From: VRUE01 sp963701265
GTDB taxonomy: Bacteria > Actinomycetota > Thermoleophilia > Solirubrobacterales > 70-9
DNA: 64,000 nucleotides
Reading direction: 5' to 3'
Assembly: GCA_963701265.1 (NCBI GenBank)
Contig: OY969581.1
Span: 372,001-436,000 of the forward strand
A program made the position numbers and the translations under genes. The first letter of the stretch is position 1. Every line of letters begins with the position of its first letter. Below the pieces are notes generated by a model. The model worked only from the letters and a program-made list of their open reading frames with translations, searched no databases and was not told where the DNA came from. Shown here piece after piece: positions 14,640 through 23,315 of the stretch.

Positions 14640-15653
14640 TTAAGCGAGGCCGAGATCGACCATGCTGCGGCCGGTCTCGGCGATCGTCTGCTCGAGCGGA
14701 CGGGGTGACCAGCCGAGCACCGTCCTGGCCTGCTCGTTCGAGTAGGTCAGCTTCTTGCCGAGCTGGTTGGTGATCGAGCGAATGCCGGGATCGAAGAGCG
14801 CCATCGCGCGGACCAGCAGGTTGGGGACGCTGCGGCTCGGCACCTTGGAAGCGTCGTCGCCCAGCTCGCGGCGCAGCACCGCGGCGACCTCGGCCATCCA
14901 GAGGAACTCGGTGACGGCGATGAAGCGCTTCCCGCCGGCCTCCGGGCTGACCATCGCCTTGACCTGCAGGCTGGCGACGTCGCGGGCGTCGACGAAGCTG
15001 AAGCCGATCTTCGGCGTGCCTGGAATCCCCTTCAGCAGCCGCTGGATTGCCTCCAGCGAGTAGGAGGCGTCGCGGCTGAGCAGCGGCCCGAGGATCGCGC
15101 CGGGGTTGACCGTGGCGAGCCGATCCTCGGCACCCTGCTCGCGAGCCAGCTCCCAGGCGGCCCGCTCGGCGATCGTCTTCGAGCGCACGTAGGGGGAGAG
15201 TCCGTCGAAGTCGAGATCGGTCCAGTCCTGCTCGGTCAGTGGCCCAGGCGTTTTGGCGCCGCCGGCGATCGCGGCGACCGAGGAGGTGACGAGGGTGCGC
15301 TTGACGCCGGCGGCGAGTGCGGCGTCCAGTACGCGCAGCGTTCCTTCCCGCGCCGGCACGATCAGCTCGTCGGGGTCCTTCGGCTGCACCGGCGGGAAGG
15401 GCGAGGCGACGTGGAGGACGTAGTCGCAGCCGGCGGCGGCATCGGCCCAGCCGTCGTCGCTGGTCAGGTCTGCCGAGAGGACCGAGAGCTTCTCGCCGGC
15501 CTGGCCACCGGCGGTGACCGCATCGCGGACCTCTTGCTCGCGGCCGAGGTCGCGCACCGTGGTTCGCACCTCGTAGCCCTGCGAGAGCAGCTCGACCATG
15601 CACCAGCCGGCGAGGAACCCGGAGCCGCCGGTTACGAGGACCGTCTCAGCCAT
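14640..15653 (-). CDS. NAD(P)-dependent epimerase/aldehyde reductase (DFR-like extended SDR)
   Basis: Length is 337 aa. TGGSGFLAGWCMVELL at residues 8-23 is the TGxxGxxA/G cofactor loop. VTSSVAAIAG and the YVRSK triad (Tyr-x-x-x-Lys) follow at about residues 122-160, and NPGAILGPLL is typical of dihydroflavonol-4-reductase-like enzymes. It probably reduces a carbonyl with NADPH; substrate unknown. It lies 41 nt downstream of a MerR gene on the same strand and may be co-transcribed with it. Confidence 0.85.
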   Translation of the reverse strand: MAETVLVTGGSGFLAGWCMVELLSQGYEVRTTVRDLGREQEVRDAVTAGGQAGEKLSVLSADLTSDDGWADAAAGCDYVLHVASPFPPVQPKDPDELIVPAREGTLRVLDAALAAGVKRTLVTSSVAAIAGGAKTPGPLTEQDWTDLDFDGLSPYVRSKTIAERAAWELAREQGAEDRLATVNPGAILGPLLSRDASYSLEAIQRLLKGIPGTPKIGFSFVDARDVASLQVKAMVSPEAGGKRFIAVTEFLWMAEVAAVLRRELGDDASKVPSRSVPNLLVRAMALFDPGIRSITNQLGKKLTYSNEQARTVLGWSPRPLEQTIAETGRSMVDLGLA

Positions 15654-15694
15654 CGGCCGACCCTACTACCAGCAGCCGGGGGGCTCGCTGCCGT

Positions 15695-16456
15695 TCAGCT
15701 CTTCTTCTTGCGCCGTTCGAGCACTTCGCCGAAGGCCTTCTCGATCTCGGCGGTGAGGGTGAGGCGGAAGGTCGCGTTGAGCGCCTCGGAGGCGAGCGGG
15801 CGCAGCTGCTCGACTGCCTCGGTCATCTCCGGCCAGCGCTCGTCCGGGCGGCCTTCTTCGTCGAACGGCTTCCAGAGCTCCTCGACGAAGAGCCTGACGA
15901 AGGCGCGGGCCGAGGACTGGGCGTTGCGGGTCAGCTTCTCGATCGCGGCGAGCGCCGCTGGCAGCGGGATGCCCCGGCCGAGCACGTCTTCGGCGGCGCG
16001 CAGCAGCGCCGGGCTGGGTGCTTCGTAGCGTTCGTCGCCGAGCGGGATCAGCAGGCCCAGCTTCTGTGCCTTGGCGAGCAGCTTGTCGTCGTCGGTGTGG
16101 AAGCGCTCGGCCAGCTCCTCGCGGCTGAGCACCTCGGGCGCCTCGCTCTCGAAGGGCGCGGTGATCGCCTGGCGCAGGCCGACGAAGCGGTCGGCGTCGA
16201 CGCCGTGCTCGCCGATCAGGCGCTCGATCGCGCTCAGCTTGAAGCCCTCCGCCTGCATCTCCTGGATCAGGCGCAGGCGGGCAACGTGGTCCTGGCCGTA
16301 GTAGCCGATTCGCGCCCGCACCTCGGGGTGGGGGAGCAGGCCGCGCGACTGGTGGTTGCGGATGTTGCGGACCGACATACCGGTCTCATAAGCGAGCTGC
16401 TCGATCGTCAGCTCCGCCTGCTCGGGCTCAGTGACCGGGTTCACATTGCTTGCCAT
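15695..16456 (-). CDS. MerR family transcriptional regulator
   Basis: Length is 253 aa. LTIEQLAYETGMSVRNIRNHQSRGLLPHPEVRARIGYYGQDHVARL (residues ~16-61) is the MerR winged helix with the first-wing GYY motif. A helical dimerisation region and a ~110-residue C-terminal effector region of unknown specificity follow. It lacks the Cys pattern of metal sensors. It is divergent from a large membrane protein; an ACCTC/GAGGT repeat lies between them. Confidence 0.85.
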   Translation of the reverse strand: MASNVNPVTEPEQAELTIEQLAYETGMSVRNIRNHQSRGLLPHPEVRARIGYYGQDHVARLRLIQEMQAEGFKLSAIERLIGEHGVDADRFVGLRQAITAPFESEAPEVLSREELAERFHTDDDKLLAKAQKLGLLIPLGDERYEAPSPALLRAAEDVLGRGIPLPAALAAIEKLTRNAQSSARAFVRLFVEELWKPFDEEGRPDERWPEMTEAVEQLRPLASEALNATFRLTLTAEIEKAFGEVLERRKKKS

Positions 16457-16479
16457 CGGGGCAATGCTACCTTGCCTTT

Positions 16480-16499
16480 GTAACCTCGTTTGAGGTAAC
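16480..16499. promoter_or_regulatory. Possible MerR operator
   Basis: GTAACCTC-GTTT-GAGGTAAC is an inverted repeat with one symmetric mismatch, between the divergent merR-like and membrane-protein genes. It overlaps the -35 of a SigB-like promoter. Confidence 0.4.
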
Positions 16500-16512
16500 A
16501 GTTAACGGGTAA
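16488..16512 (+). promoter_or_regulatory. SigB/SigF-like promoter for the membrane protein gene
   Basis: GTTT (16488-16491), 15 nt, GGGTAA (16507-16512); the ATG is 31 nt downstream. Confidence 0.5.
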
Positions 16513-16543
16513 CCAAGAACTTGCCGTCTATCGAGAGGCAGTC

Positions 16544-18382
16544 ATGACTTCGATCCTTGCGACACCCGCGCTTGCAGCGGCGCCCCCCGCCGGGGGAGCG
16601 ACGCTGGGCCAGGTGGCGATCGCTTCCACCGCGGCGATGCTGCTCACCGCCGCCCTGCTCTACATCGGCTTCGGCTACCGCGCCGGCCGCGTCACCTGGC
16701 TGCGCCGCCTCGGCGCCTGGGCCGAAGGCTTCAGCGGCTACCCGGCCTGGGTCGGGATCCCGATTGGGATTGCGACCAGCTCGCTGCTCGTCGCCCTCTT
16801 CGGCATGTACTGGGACATCTCCCTGCACATCGATGTCGGCCGCGACCCCGGGCCGCTGGCCAACCCGGCGCACTACTTCATCCTCGGCGGCCTCTTCGGC
16901 ATCTTCACCGCCGGCTTCTTCGCCATGGTCCTGCCCGAGGGCAAGCCCAGCGAGACCGCGGTTCGCCTCGGCCCCGACTGGTACGCGCCGCTCGGCGGGG
17001 TGCTGATCTGCGCCTGCGGTGCCTTCTCGCTGATCGGCTTCCCGCTCGACGACATCTGGCACCGCCTCTTCGGCCAGGACGTGACCCTCTGGGGGCCGAC
17101 CCACCTGATGCTGATCGGTGGCGCGGCGATGACCCTGATCGGGATCGGCGTGCTCACGGTCGAGGGGATGCGGGCGCGCTCGCAGCGCGATGCCGGTGAC
17201 GATCACCGTCAGGTCGTGCTCGCCCGCGCGGTCGCCTCGACCGGCGGCCTGCTGCTCGGTCTCTCCACCTTCCAGGCCGAGTTCGACTTCGGCGTGCCCC
17301 AGTTCAACTTCCTCTTCGAGCCGATGATGATCATGCTCGCCGCCGGCGTCGGCCTCGTCGCCGCTCGCCTTTACGCCGGTCGCGGCGCTGCCCTCGGCGC
17401 CGCCGTCTTCTTCCTGGTGGCCCGCGGTGTCCTCGCCCTGCTGATCGGCCCAGTGCTGGGCGAGACGACTCCGCACATGCCGCTTTACATCGTCGAGGCG
17501 CTGGTGGTCGAGGCGGTGGCGTTGCGGGTGTCGAGCGATCGACCGCTCGCCTTCGGCCTCTGGTCCGGGCTCGGTATCGGCACCGTCGGCCTCGCCTCCG
17601 AGTGGGCCTGGTCGCACTTCTGGACGCCGATCCCTTGGCCCTCGGCCGCCTTCCCCGAGGTGGTGCTGGTGGGGCTGGCGATTGCCGTGGCAGCCTCGCT
17701 GCTCGGCGCCTGGATCGGCACCCGGCTCTCGCCCGAGCCGGGCAGGCGCCTGCCCGGCTTGCGCTTGGGCGCTTGCGCCGGCGCCGCGACGATCGCCGTT
17801 GCCACGGTCTTTGCCCTGAACACGTCCGCGGATGAGGGCGTGCGGGCGCAGGTCGCGCTGCGCGACATCTCCGACGGGCCCCAACGCGAGGTGAGCGCGA
17901 CGGTCCGGTTGACCCCGCGCGACGCCGCCGAGGACGCCCGCTGGTTCGACGTCACCGCCTGGCAGGGCGGTGGCCTCGTCGTCGATCCGCTCGAGCGGAT
18001 CGCCCCCGGCGTCTACCGCAGCACCGAGCCGATCCCGGTCGGCGGCAACTGGAAGACGATGGTCCGCCTGCACAGCGGCAACTCGCTGACCGCGGTACCG
18101 ATCTTCCTGCCGCGCGATGCAGCGATCCCGGCCCCCGAAGTCGCCGCCCGCGCGACCTTCACCCGCAGCTTCACCGACGAGACCCAACTGCTGCAGCGCG
18201 AGAAGACCGGCGGCTCGCCGACGCTGGTCGCGGTGGCCTACGCGACGGTTGCGGGCATCGCGCTGTCGTTGCTGGCCCTGCTCGCCTGGAGCCTGCACCG
18301 GCTCGCCTTCCCACCGCGGCCGGGCCCGCGCCGCAGTCGTGGCAAGGCGCCCGCCAACCCGACCCCGGCCCTGCAGCGATAA
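16544..18382 (+). CDS. Large polytopic membrane protein with C-terminal YtkA/FixH-like domain
   Basis: Length is 612 aa. About ten hydrophobic segments occupy residues ~20-420, including MYWDISLHIDVGRDPG, a His/Asp-rich membrane-edge motif that could bind metal or haem. Residues ~440-560 form a soluble beta-rich region (PGVYRSTEPIPVGGNWKTMVRLHSGN) like YtkA/FixH domains, and a final membrane segment plus Arg-rich tail follows. The whole is not a family I can name; a copper- or oxidase-related envelope role is a guess. A 41-aa membrane peptide gene follows after 2 nt. Confidence 0.6.
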   Translation: MTSILATPALAAAPPAGGATLGQVAIASTAAMLLTAALLYIGFGYRAGRVTWLRRLGAWAEGFSGYPAWVGIPIGIATSSLLVALFGMYWDISLHIDVGRDPGPLANPAHYFILGGLFGIFTAGFFAMVLPEGKPSETAVRLGPDWYAPLGGVLICACGAFSLIGFPLDDIWHRLFGQDVTLWGPTHLMLIGGAAMTLIGIGVLTVEGMRARSQRDAGDDHRQVVLARAVASTGGLLLGLSTFQAEFDFGVPQFNFLFEPMMIMLAAGVGLVAARLYAGRGAALGAAVFFLVARGVLALLIGPVLGETTPHMPLYIVEALVVEAVALRVSSDRPLAFGLWSGLGIGTVGLASEWAWSHFWTPIPWPSAAFPEVVLVGLAIAVAASLLGAWIGTRLSPEPGRRLPGLRLGACAGAATIAVATVFALNTSADEGVRAQVALRDISDGPQREVSATVRLTPRDAAEDARWFDVTAWQGGGLVVDPLERIAPGVYRSTEPIPVGGNWKTMVRLHSGNSLTAVPIFLPRDAAIPAPEVAARATFTRSFTDETQLLQREKTGGSPTLVAVAYATVAGIALSLLALLAWSLHRLAFPPRPGPRRSRGKAPANPTPALQR

Positions 18383-18384
18383 CG

Positions 18385-18510
18385 ATGCTGCCGCTCGCCC
18401 ACCACAGCCTCGTTGCCGCCCTGCCGGCCTTCGGCCCGGTCCTGCTGGTGACTTTGGTGCTCGCGGTGCACGCCTTCCGCAACCGCGAGTCGAAGCAGGG
18501 CGGCGGCTAG
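18385..18510 (+). CDS. 41-aa single-pass membrane peptide
   Basis: ATG at 18385 lies two nt after the upstream stop. One hydrophobic segment (ALPAFGPVLLVTLVLAVHAF) ends in a positively charged, Gly-rich tail (RNRESKQGGG). The tight coupling suggests a small subunit of whatever complex the 612-aa membrane protein forms. Convergent with the GNAT gene. Confidence 0.6.
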   Translation: MLPLAHHSLVAALPAFGPVLLVTLVLAVHAFRNRESKQGGG

Positions 18511-18511
18511 G

Positions 18512-18835
18512 TCAGAGCCCGAAGCCCTGGCGCCGGTCCTCGGGCACGAGGTCGGCGTACTGGCGGTGGCGCTGGATGTAGTCGTTGACGAAGGGGCAGA
18601 ACGGCAGCACCGCCAGCTCCCGCTCGCGCGCGTCGTCGAGGGCGAAGGAGATCAGCCGGCTGCCCAGCCCGCGGCCCTCGAACTCGTCATTGACCTCCGT
18701 GTGGACCAGCTCGATCAACTCCGGCCGCAGGCGGTATTTGACGAAGCCGGCCAACTTGCCGCCGACGCGGATCTCGTAGCGCTCCCTGTCGGCGTTGTCG
18801 GCGACCGTGACCGGGGCGGCGCTCATCGGGGCCAT
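18512..18835 (-). CDS. GNAT-like N-acetyltransferase (short YjdJ-type)
   Basis: Length is 107 aa. The pattern GKLAGFVKYRLRPELIELVHTEV...FEGRGLGSRLISFALDDAR...LPFCPFVNDYIQRHRQY is that of the short GNAT branch with an acetyl-CoA loop (RGLGS) and a catalytic Cys-Pro-Phe segment. Substrate unknown. Start chosen with GGAAG six nt upstream; the Met three codons later is possible. Confidence 0.8.
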   Translation of the reverse strand: MAPMSAAPVTVADNADRERYEIRVGGKLAGFVKYRLRPELIELVHTEVNDEFEGRGLGSRLISFALDDARERELAVLPFCPFVNDYIQRHRQYADLVPEDRRQGFGL

Positions 18836-18883
18836 CCTAGGCTTCCGACGAGGTCACCCACAGCCGCGGCTCAGTTTTTTGCG

Positions 18884-19165
18884 TTAGCGATAGGCGCCGC
18901 GACCGGTGGGTCGGTTGCCGATCGTCATCCGGTAGATGAAGAGCAGCAGCAACGAGCCCGCGATCGCGATCAACCAGGTGCCGATGTCGAAGAACTCGTC
19001 CAGGTCTCCGATGTCAAGGGCACTGGCGATGAGGCCGCCGACGATCGCGCCGGCGATGCCGATCAGCGTGGTGACGATGAAGCCACCCGGATCGTCGCCC
19101 GGCATGATCAGCTTCGCAATCGCACCCGCGCAAAGTCCAAGCACTATCCAACCGATGATTCCCAT
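18884..19165 (-). CDS. GlsB/YeaQ/YmgE-type membrane stress protein
   Basis: Length is 93 aa, with GAGGAGGGA upstream of the ATG. WIVLGLCAGAIAKLIMPGDDPGG at the start followed by a Gly-rich transmembrane helix (GIAGAIVGGLIAS) is the transglycosylase-associated/YeaQ family; a third hydrophobic segment ends at YRM. Members are stress-induced membrane proteins. A SigB-like promoter lies 42 nt upstream, inside the divergent peptidase gene. Its ATG overlaps the peptidase ATG on a CATG palindrome. Confidence 0.85.
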   Translation of the reverse strand: MGIIGWIVLGLCAGAIAKLIMPGDDPGGFIVTTLIGIAGAIVGGLIASALDIGDLDEFFDIGTWLIAIAGSLLLLFIYRMTIGNRPTGRGAYR

Positions 19166-19886
19166 GAGTCCCTCCTCTCGTTCCCGCTGTGCCTGCCGAG
19201 GACTGTGTACCCGGCAGCGCCGAGGCCGAAAACTGGGTCTTGCCCTCGCCCTCGCTGCTCTTGCCGTTGGTTGGGCCCCAACCCAGGGAAGGGCCGGGGA
19301 GGTCGCGGATTTCCGCGGCTCGATCGAGCGCATCGATGCCGACACGCGGGCACGGATGACAGGCCTCTCCTGGCACCGCGGCTGCCCGGTTGGTTTCGCC
19401 GACCTGCGCCTGCTCACCGTCAGCCACTGGGGGTTCGACGGGCGCCGCCATCGCGGGCGGCTGGTGGTCAACCGCGATGCCGCTGCGGCGATGCTGCGGA
19501 CGATGCGCTCGCTGTACCGGCTGCACTTCCCGATCCGACGGATGCGCTTGGTCGATGCCTACGGCGCCGATGACCACCGCAGCATGGCGGCCGACAACAC
19601 CTCGGCCTTCAACTGCCGTTTCGTCGCCGGCAGTGACGGCGTCTGGTCCGAGCACGCCTACGGCAGGGCACTCGACCTCAACCCGCTGGAGAACCCGTAC
19701 GTGACCGAATCGGGCTATGTCTCGCCGCCAGCCGGCGCCCCTTTCGCGGATCGCTCGCGCCACCGGCGCGGCATGGTCCATCGCGGCGGACCCGTGGTCG
19801 CCTCCTTCGCCATGGTCGGCTGGGAGTGGGGCGGCAACTGGCCCTGGCCCAAGGACTACCAGCACTTCTCGGCGACCGGCCACTGA
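19164..19886 (+). CDS. Secreted M15-family peptidase (D-Ala-D-Ala carboxypeptidase-like)
   Basis: Length is 240 aa from ATG 19164, the only plausible start ahead of the leader RRGRKLGLALALAALAVGWA. The catalytic SEHAYGRALDLN near residue 170 is the M15 SxHxxGxAxD zinc motif; the third zinc ligand is the His of KDYQHFS at the C-terminus. SAFNCRF precedes it as in VanY/M15C relatives. It probably trims peptidoglycan peptides outside the membrane. Its promoter would have to lie within the divergent glsB-like gene. Confidence 0.75.
   Translation: MSPSSRSRCACRGLCTRQRRGRKLGLALALAALAVGWAPTQGRAGEVADFRGSIERIDADTRARMTGLSWHRGCPVGFADLRLLTVSHWGFDGRRHRGRLVVNRDAAAAMLRTMRSLYRLHFPIRRMRLVDAYGADDHRSMAADNTSAFNCRFVAGSDGVWSEHAYGRALDLNPLENPYVTESGYVSPPAGAPFADRSRHRRGMVHRGGPVVASFAMVGWEWGGNWPWPKDYQHFSATGH
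19207..19233 (-). promoter_or_regulatory. SigB/SigF-like promoter for the glsB-like gene
   Basis: Minus strand GTTT (19233-19230), 17 nt, GGGTAC (19212-19207). Located inside the divergent M15 peptidase coding sequence. Confidence 0.5.
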
Positions 19887-19908
19887 GCGGCGAGCATGAC
19901 CTGTCTGG

Positions 19909-21174
19909 TCAGCCGGGCTGTGGGACCGGCTCGGCGTCGGTCACGTCGACCGTGTCTGCGGGCGCGTTCTGTCGCCGCGACAGGGCCAAGCAGGGCAGCG
20001 CCAGGATCGAGATCCCGGCGCCGATCAGGTAGGAGGGCGCGTATCCCCAGGCGTCAGCGGCACGGCCGAGCAGTGGCTGGGTCCAGACCCCGCCGGTGGA
20101 GGACATCATCGAGTCGAAGGAGAGGATCGTCGCCCGCTGCCGTGAGGGGATCAGGCCGTTGAGGTAGGTCTGGCGGATCGGCAGGGTGGCGGCGAAGAGC
20201 AGGCCCCAGACCACGATCAAGACGATCACCGCCCAGAAGCTCTCGACCAGGCCGATCAGGCCAAGCGCGATGACGCTGAGCCCCGCGGTTACGAGCAGCG
20301 CCGAGGTGCGGCGGCGAAAGAGGCGGCGGATTCGGGGAGCGGCAATGCCACCGGCGATCTGCGCGCCGGCGACGATCGCCGCCACCAAGCCGGCGACCTG
20401 GTAGGCCTGCGGGTCGCCGTAGAGCTCGAGCAGGTAGGGCTGCAGGGCGTAGAAGGCGTAGATGCCGACGCCGCCGGTGAACAGCGACTCGACCATCAGC
20501 CACTTGACCGCCGGCACCCGCCAGCCGTAGTCGACCGAGTTGGCGGCGATCTTTCGCATCTCCGCCAGCGGCCGCCCGCCCTTCTCCGGCGTGAAGCCGA
20601 CGTCGTGCATGAGCCGGAAGGCGAGCCCGAACATGACGATCAGGACGAGGCCGCGGAGCACGAACGGCACGCCGAGGCTGGTCTGGCGGGCGATGAAGCC
20701 GCCGGCGACCGAGCCCACCAGCATCGCCGCCCCGCTGACGATCTGGCCGCGGCCGAAGACGGTCTCCAGCTCGCCGGTGTAGCCGGTCGCGGTGAGCGCG
20801 TCGACCAGCCACGCCTCGACTGCGCCGGAGAAGAAGGTGAAGCCGAGGCCGAGCAGCATTGAGGCGATCGCCCACTCCCAGAGCGGCGCCCCAAGCTGCC
20901 AGAGCAGCACGTAGAGGAAGGTCGACGCCATCAGCGTCAGCGTGCCGAGCAGGTAGGAGACGCGGCGCCCGATTGTGTCGGCGACGATCCCGGTTGGCAC
21001 CTCGAACAGCACCATCCCGGCGGTGAAGAAGGCGTTCGCCGCGAACGCTTCCAGGTTGGAGAGCCCGGCATCGAGCAGGAAGATCGTGTTGATCCCCCAG
21101 ATCAGCGACGCCGCCAGGGTGTTGCCGAGCAGCAGGGTCAGGTAGGTGCGCTGGATCGAGCGGGGGGTTGGCAT
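19909..21174 (-). CDS. MFS transporter
   Basis: Length is 421 aa with about twelve hydrophobic segments. The loop 2-3 motif is EVPTGIVADTIGRRVSYLLG (MFS motif A form GxxADxxGRR), and a loop 8-9 copy is degenerate. The frame ends in a short charged tail. It resembles efflux-type MFS members; substrate unknown. It lies 18 nt downstream of the LuxR-type regulator on the same strand and may be the last gene of that operon. Confidence 0.85.
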   Translation of the reverse strand: MPTPRSIQRTYLTLLLGNTLAASLIWGINTIFLLDAGLSNLEAFAANAFFTAGMVLFEVPTGIVADTIGRRVSYLLGTLTLMASTFLYVLLWQLGAPLWEWAIASMLLGLGFTFFSGAVEAWLVDALTATGYTGELETVFGRGQIVSGAAMLVGSVAGGFIARQTSLGVPFVLRGLVLIVMFGLAFRLMHDVGFTPEKGGRPLAEMRKIAANSVDYGWRVPAVKWLMVESLFTGGVGIYAFYALQPYLLELYGDPQAYQVAGLVAAIVAGAQIAGGIAAPRIRRLFRRRTSALLVTAGLSVIALGLIGLVESFWAVIVLIVVWGLLFAATLPIRQTYLNGLIPSRQRATILSFDSMMSSTGGVWTQPLLGRAADAWGYAPSYLIGAGISILALPCLALSRRQNAPADTVDVTDAEPVPQPG

Positions 21175-21192
21175 CCGTTTGCCAATACCCGC

Positions 21193-21843
21193 TCAAGCCG
21201 GCTGATCGAGGAAGTGCAGCACCGCGAGCACGCGGCGGTGGTCCTCGCTGCTGGCGCCGAGCTCGAGCTTGGAGAAGATGCCGGTGACGTGCTTCTCGAC
21301 CGCGCGCTCGCTGACCACCAGCTCGGCGGCGATCGCGCCGTTCGAGCGGCCCTCGGCCATCAGGCCCAGGACCTCGCGCTCGCGCGGGGTCAGTTGCTCG
21401 AGCGGGTCGTCGTTGCGGCGGCGGCCGAGCATCTGCGAGACGACCTCGGGGTCGAGCGCCGAACCGCCGGCGCCGACTCGGCGCACGGCGTCGGTCAGCG
21501 CGCCGACGTCGGCGACCCGGTCCTTGAGCAGGTAGCCGAGCCCCTCGGCGCTCTCGGCCAGCAGCTCGCGGGCGTAGGCGACTTCGACGTACTGCGAGAG
21601 CACCAGGACCGAGACCTCGGGCAGCTCGGCGCGGATCTCGCGCGCCGCTCGCAGGCCCTCGTCGGTGTGGGTCGGCGGCATCCGCACATCGACGACGGCG
21701 ACGTCGGGCTTGTGGGCGCGGACCTTGCGCAGCAGCTCCTCGCCGTCGGCGGCCTGGCCGACCACCTCGAGGCCGCCCTCCTCGAGCAGTCGCACCAGGC
21801 CCTCGCGCAGCAGGGTCGAGTCGTCGGCGACGACTACCCGCAC
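21193..21843 (-). CDS. NarL/LuxR-type response regulator
   Basis: Length is 216 aa, GTG start. The receiver domain has DD at residues 7-8, phospho-acceptor Asp in VVDVRMPP (~52) and Lys in YLLKDR. The C-terminal GerE helix-turn-helix (LTPREREVLGLMAEGRSNGAIAAEL) is at ~150-210. It overlaps the histidine-kinase gene by 10 nt, forming its cognate pair. Phosphorylation by that kinase is expected. Confidence 0.92.
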   Translation of the reverse strand: MRVVVADDSTLLREGLVRLLEEGGLEVVGQAADGEELLRKVRAHKPDVAVVDVRMPPTHTDEGLRAAREIRAELPEVSVLVLSQYVEVAYARELLAESAEGLGYLLKDRVADVGALTDAVRRVGAGGSALDPEVVSQMLGRRRNDDPLEQLTPREREVLGLMAEGRSNGAIAAELVVSERAVEKHVTGIFSKLELGASSEDHRRVLAVLHFLDQPA

Positions 21844-23315
21844 GGGATCCTCGCTTCCACGGTCGTTCCCTGGCCCGGTTGGCTGCGCACCTCGAAGCTG
21901 CCCTCGAGCGCGGCGACGCGGTCTTCGAGCCCGCGCAGGCCGGTGCCCGCGTCGAGGTCGGCGCCGCCGACGCCGTCGTCGCGGATCTCGATCTCGACTA
22001 CCCCGTTCTGGCGGTCGACCCGCACGCTCGCCCCTTTGGCCTCGGCGTAGCGGGCGACATTGGTCAGCGCCTCGGCGACGACGAAGTAGGTCGCCGACTC
22101 GACCGGGGCCGGCAGCCGCTCACTCGGCGTGGCGACGACCTCGACCGGCACCGGTGAGCGTTCGGCCAGGCCACCGAGCGCGGCGGCGAGGCCGCGGTCG
22201 CTGAGCACGCCGGGGTGGATGCCGCGGGCGAGCTCGCGCAGCTCTGTGGTTGCCGCCGTCAGCTCCTCCATCGCCTCGTCGAGCAGCTCGGCGGTCATCG
22301 CCGGGTCGCCCTCGAGCTTGTCGCGGGCCAGGCGCAGGTTCATCGTCAGTGCCATCAGTCGTTGCTGGGCGCCGTCGTGGAGGTCGCGCTCGACCCGCCG
22401 CCGCTCGGCGTAGCCGGCCTCGACGATCCGCGCCCGCGAGGCGCGCAGCTCCTCGACCTTGGCCCGCAGGTCGGCGTTGAGCTGCTCGTTCTCGGCGCTG
22501 AGCGCCGTGGTGATCTCCTCGGCCCGCCCGATCCGCGAGCGCAGCAGCCCCAGCAGGAAGGCGAAGGGGAGGGCGCCGAAGATGATGATCGAGGCGACGT
22601 AGGCGCCGTCTTCGACCGCCGGCGGGATGCCGATCTCGGTGAGGATCAGCTGTGCCAGCAGGATCGTGAAGGCGATCGCTCCGGTGAGCACGACTGGGCT
22701 GAGGGCGCGGCGCTCCGCCTGGCTGGCGCGGCGCCAGCGCAGGACGACGATCACCACGGTCGAGGCGATCGCGAAGGAGGCGAGGGTGACCTGGAAGGCG
22801 TTGATCACGTCGGCGACGCCTTCGTGGCCGGCGATCAGGATCGGGTTTTCCGGACAGCCTTCGCAGTCGCCCTGCTTGGCCGGGTCGATGAAGATCGCCC
22901 AGGCCAGCTGCAGGACCGTCGTCGTCAGGTAGCCGGCCGCGACGACGATGCGCTGGAAGCGGGTTTCGAGTCGGCCGGCGGGGAAGCTGACCAGGAGGTG
23001 GACGAGGATCGCGTAGGGGAGCGAGGCGCCGAGGATCCCGATCGCGAAGACGACGCTGCTGCTGGATGAGGTCAGCCCCTGGAAGAACAGGGTGAAGCCG
23101 ACCGCCGTCATCAGCGGCCCGATGTTGTTGCCCGGACGCCGAGCCCAGGCATAGAGGCCGGTACCGGCGAAGCTCCAGCCGGCGGTCAGGATCAGCGCCG
23201 CCGCCAGGCCGCGGGTGTCGGCGTGGTCGCTGGTCAGGATCAGCGTGGCGCTGCCTATCCCGACCAGGAAGGCGAGCACTCCGAGCGCCACGAGGGCGCG
23301 GCGCAGACTGCTCAT
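21834..23315 (-). CDS. Sensor histidine kinase (NarL-partner, HisKA_3 type)
   Basis: Length is 493 aa from the ATG overlapping the upstream stop (ATGA). The frame is open to 23354, but those codons lie in the preceding gene. Residues ~1-300 contain about eight hydrophobic segments; then a coiled coil, the HisKA_3 box ERRRVERDLHDGAQQRLMAL, and an ATPase with DDGVGG and GLRGLEDRVAALEG. It senses an envelope or membrane signal and phosphorylates the downstream NarL-type regulator. Confidence 0.9.
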   Translation of the reverse strand: MSSLRRALVALGVLAFLVGIGSATLILTSDHADTRGLAAALILTAGWSFAGTGLYAWARRPGNNIGPLMTAVGFTLFFQGLTSSSSSVVFAIGILGASLPYAILVHLLVSFPAGRLETRFQRIVVAAGYLTTTVLQLAWAIFIDPAKQGDCEGCPENPILIAGHEGVADVINAFQVTLASFAIASTVVIVVLRWRRASQAERRALSPVVLTGAIAFTILLAQLILTEIGIPPAVEDGAYVASIIIFGALPFAFLLGLLRSRIGRAEEITTALSAENEQLNADLRAKVEELRASRARIVEAGYAERRRVERDLHDGAQQRLMALTMNLRLARDKLEGDPAMTAELLDEAMEELTAATTELRELARGIHPGVLSDRGLAAALGGLAERSPVPVEVVATPSERLPAPVESATYFVVAEALTNVARYAEAKGASVRVDRQNGVVEIEIRDDGVGGADLDAGTGLRGLEDRVAALEGSFEVRSQPGQGTTVEARIPCG

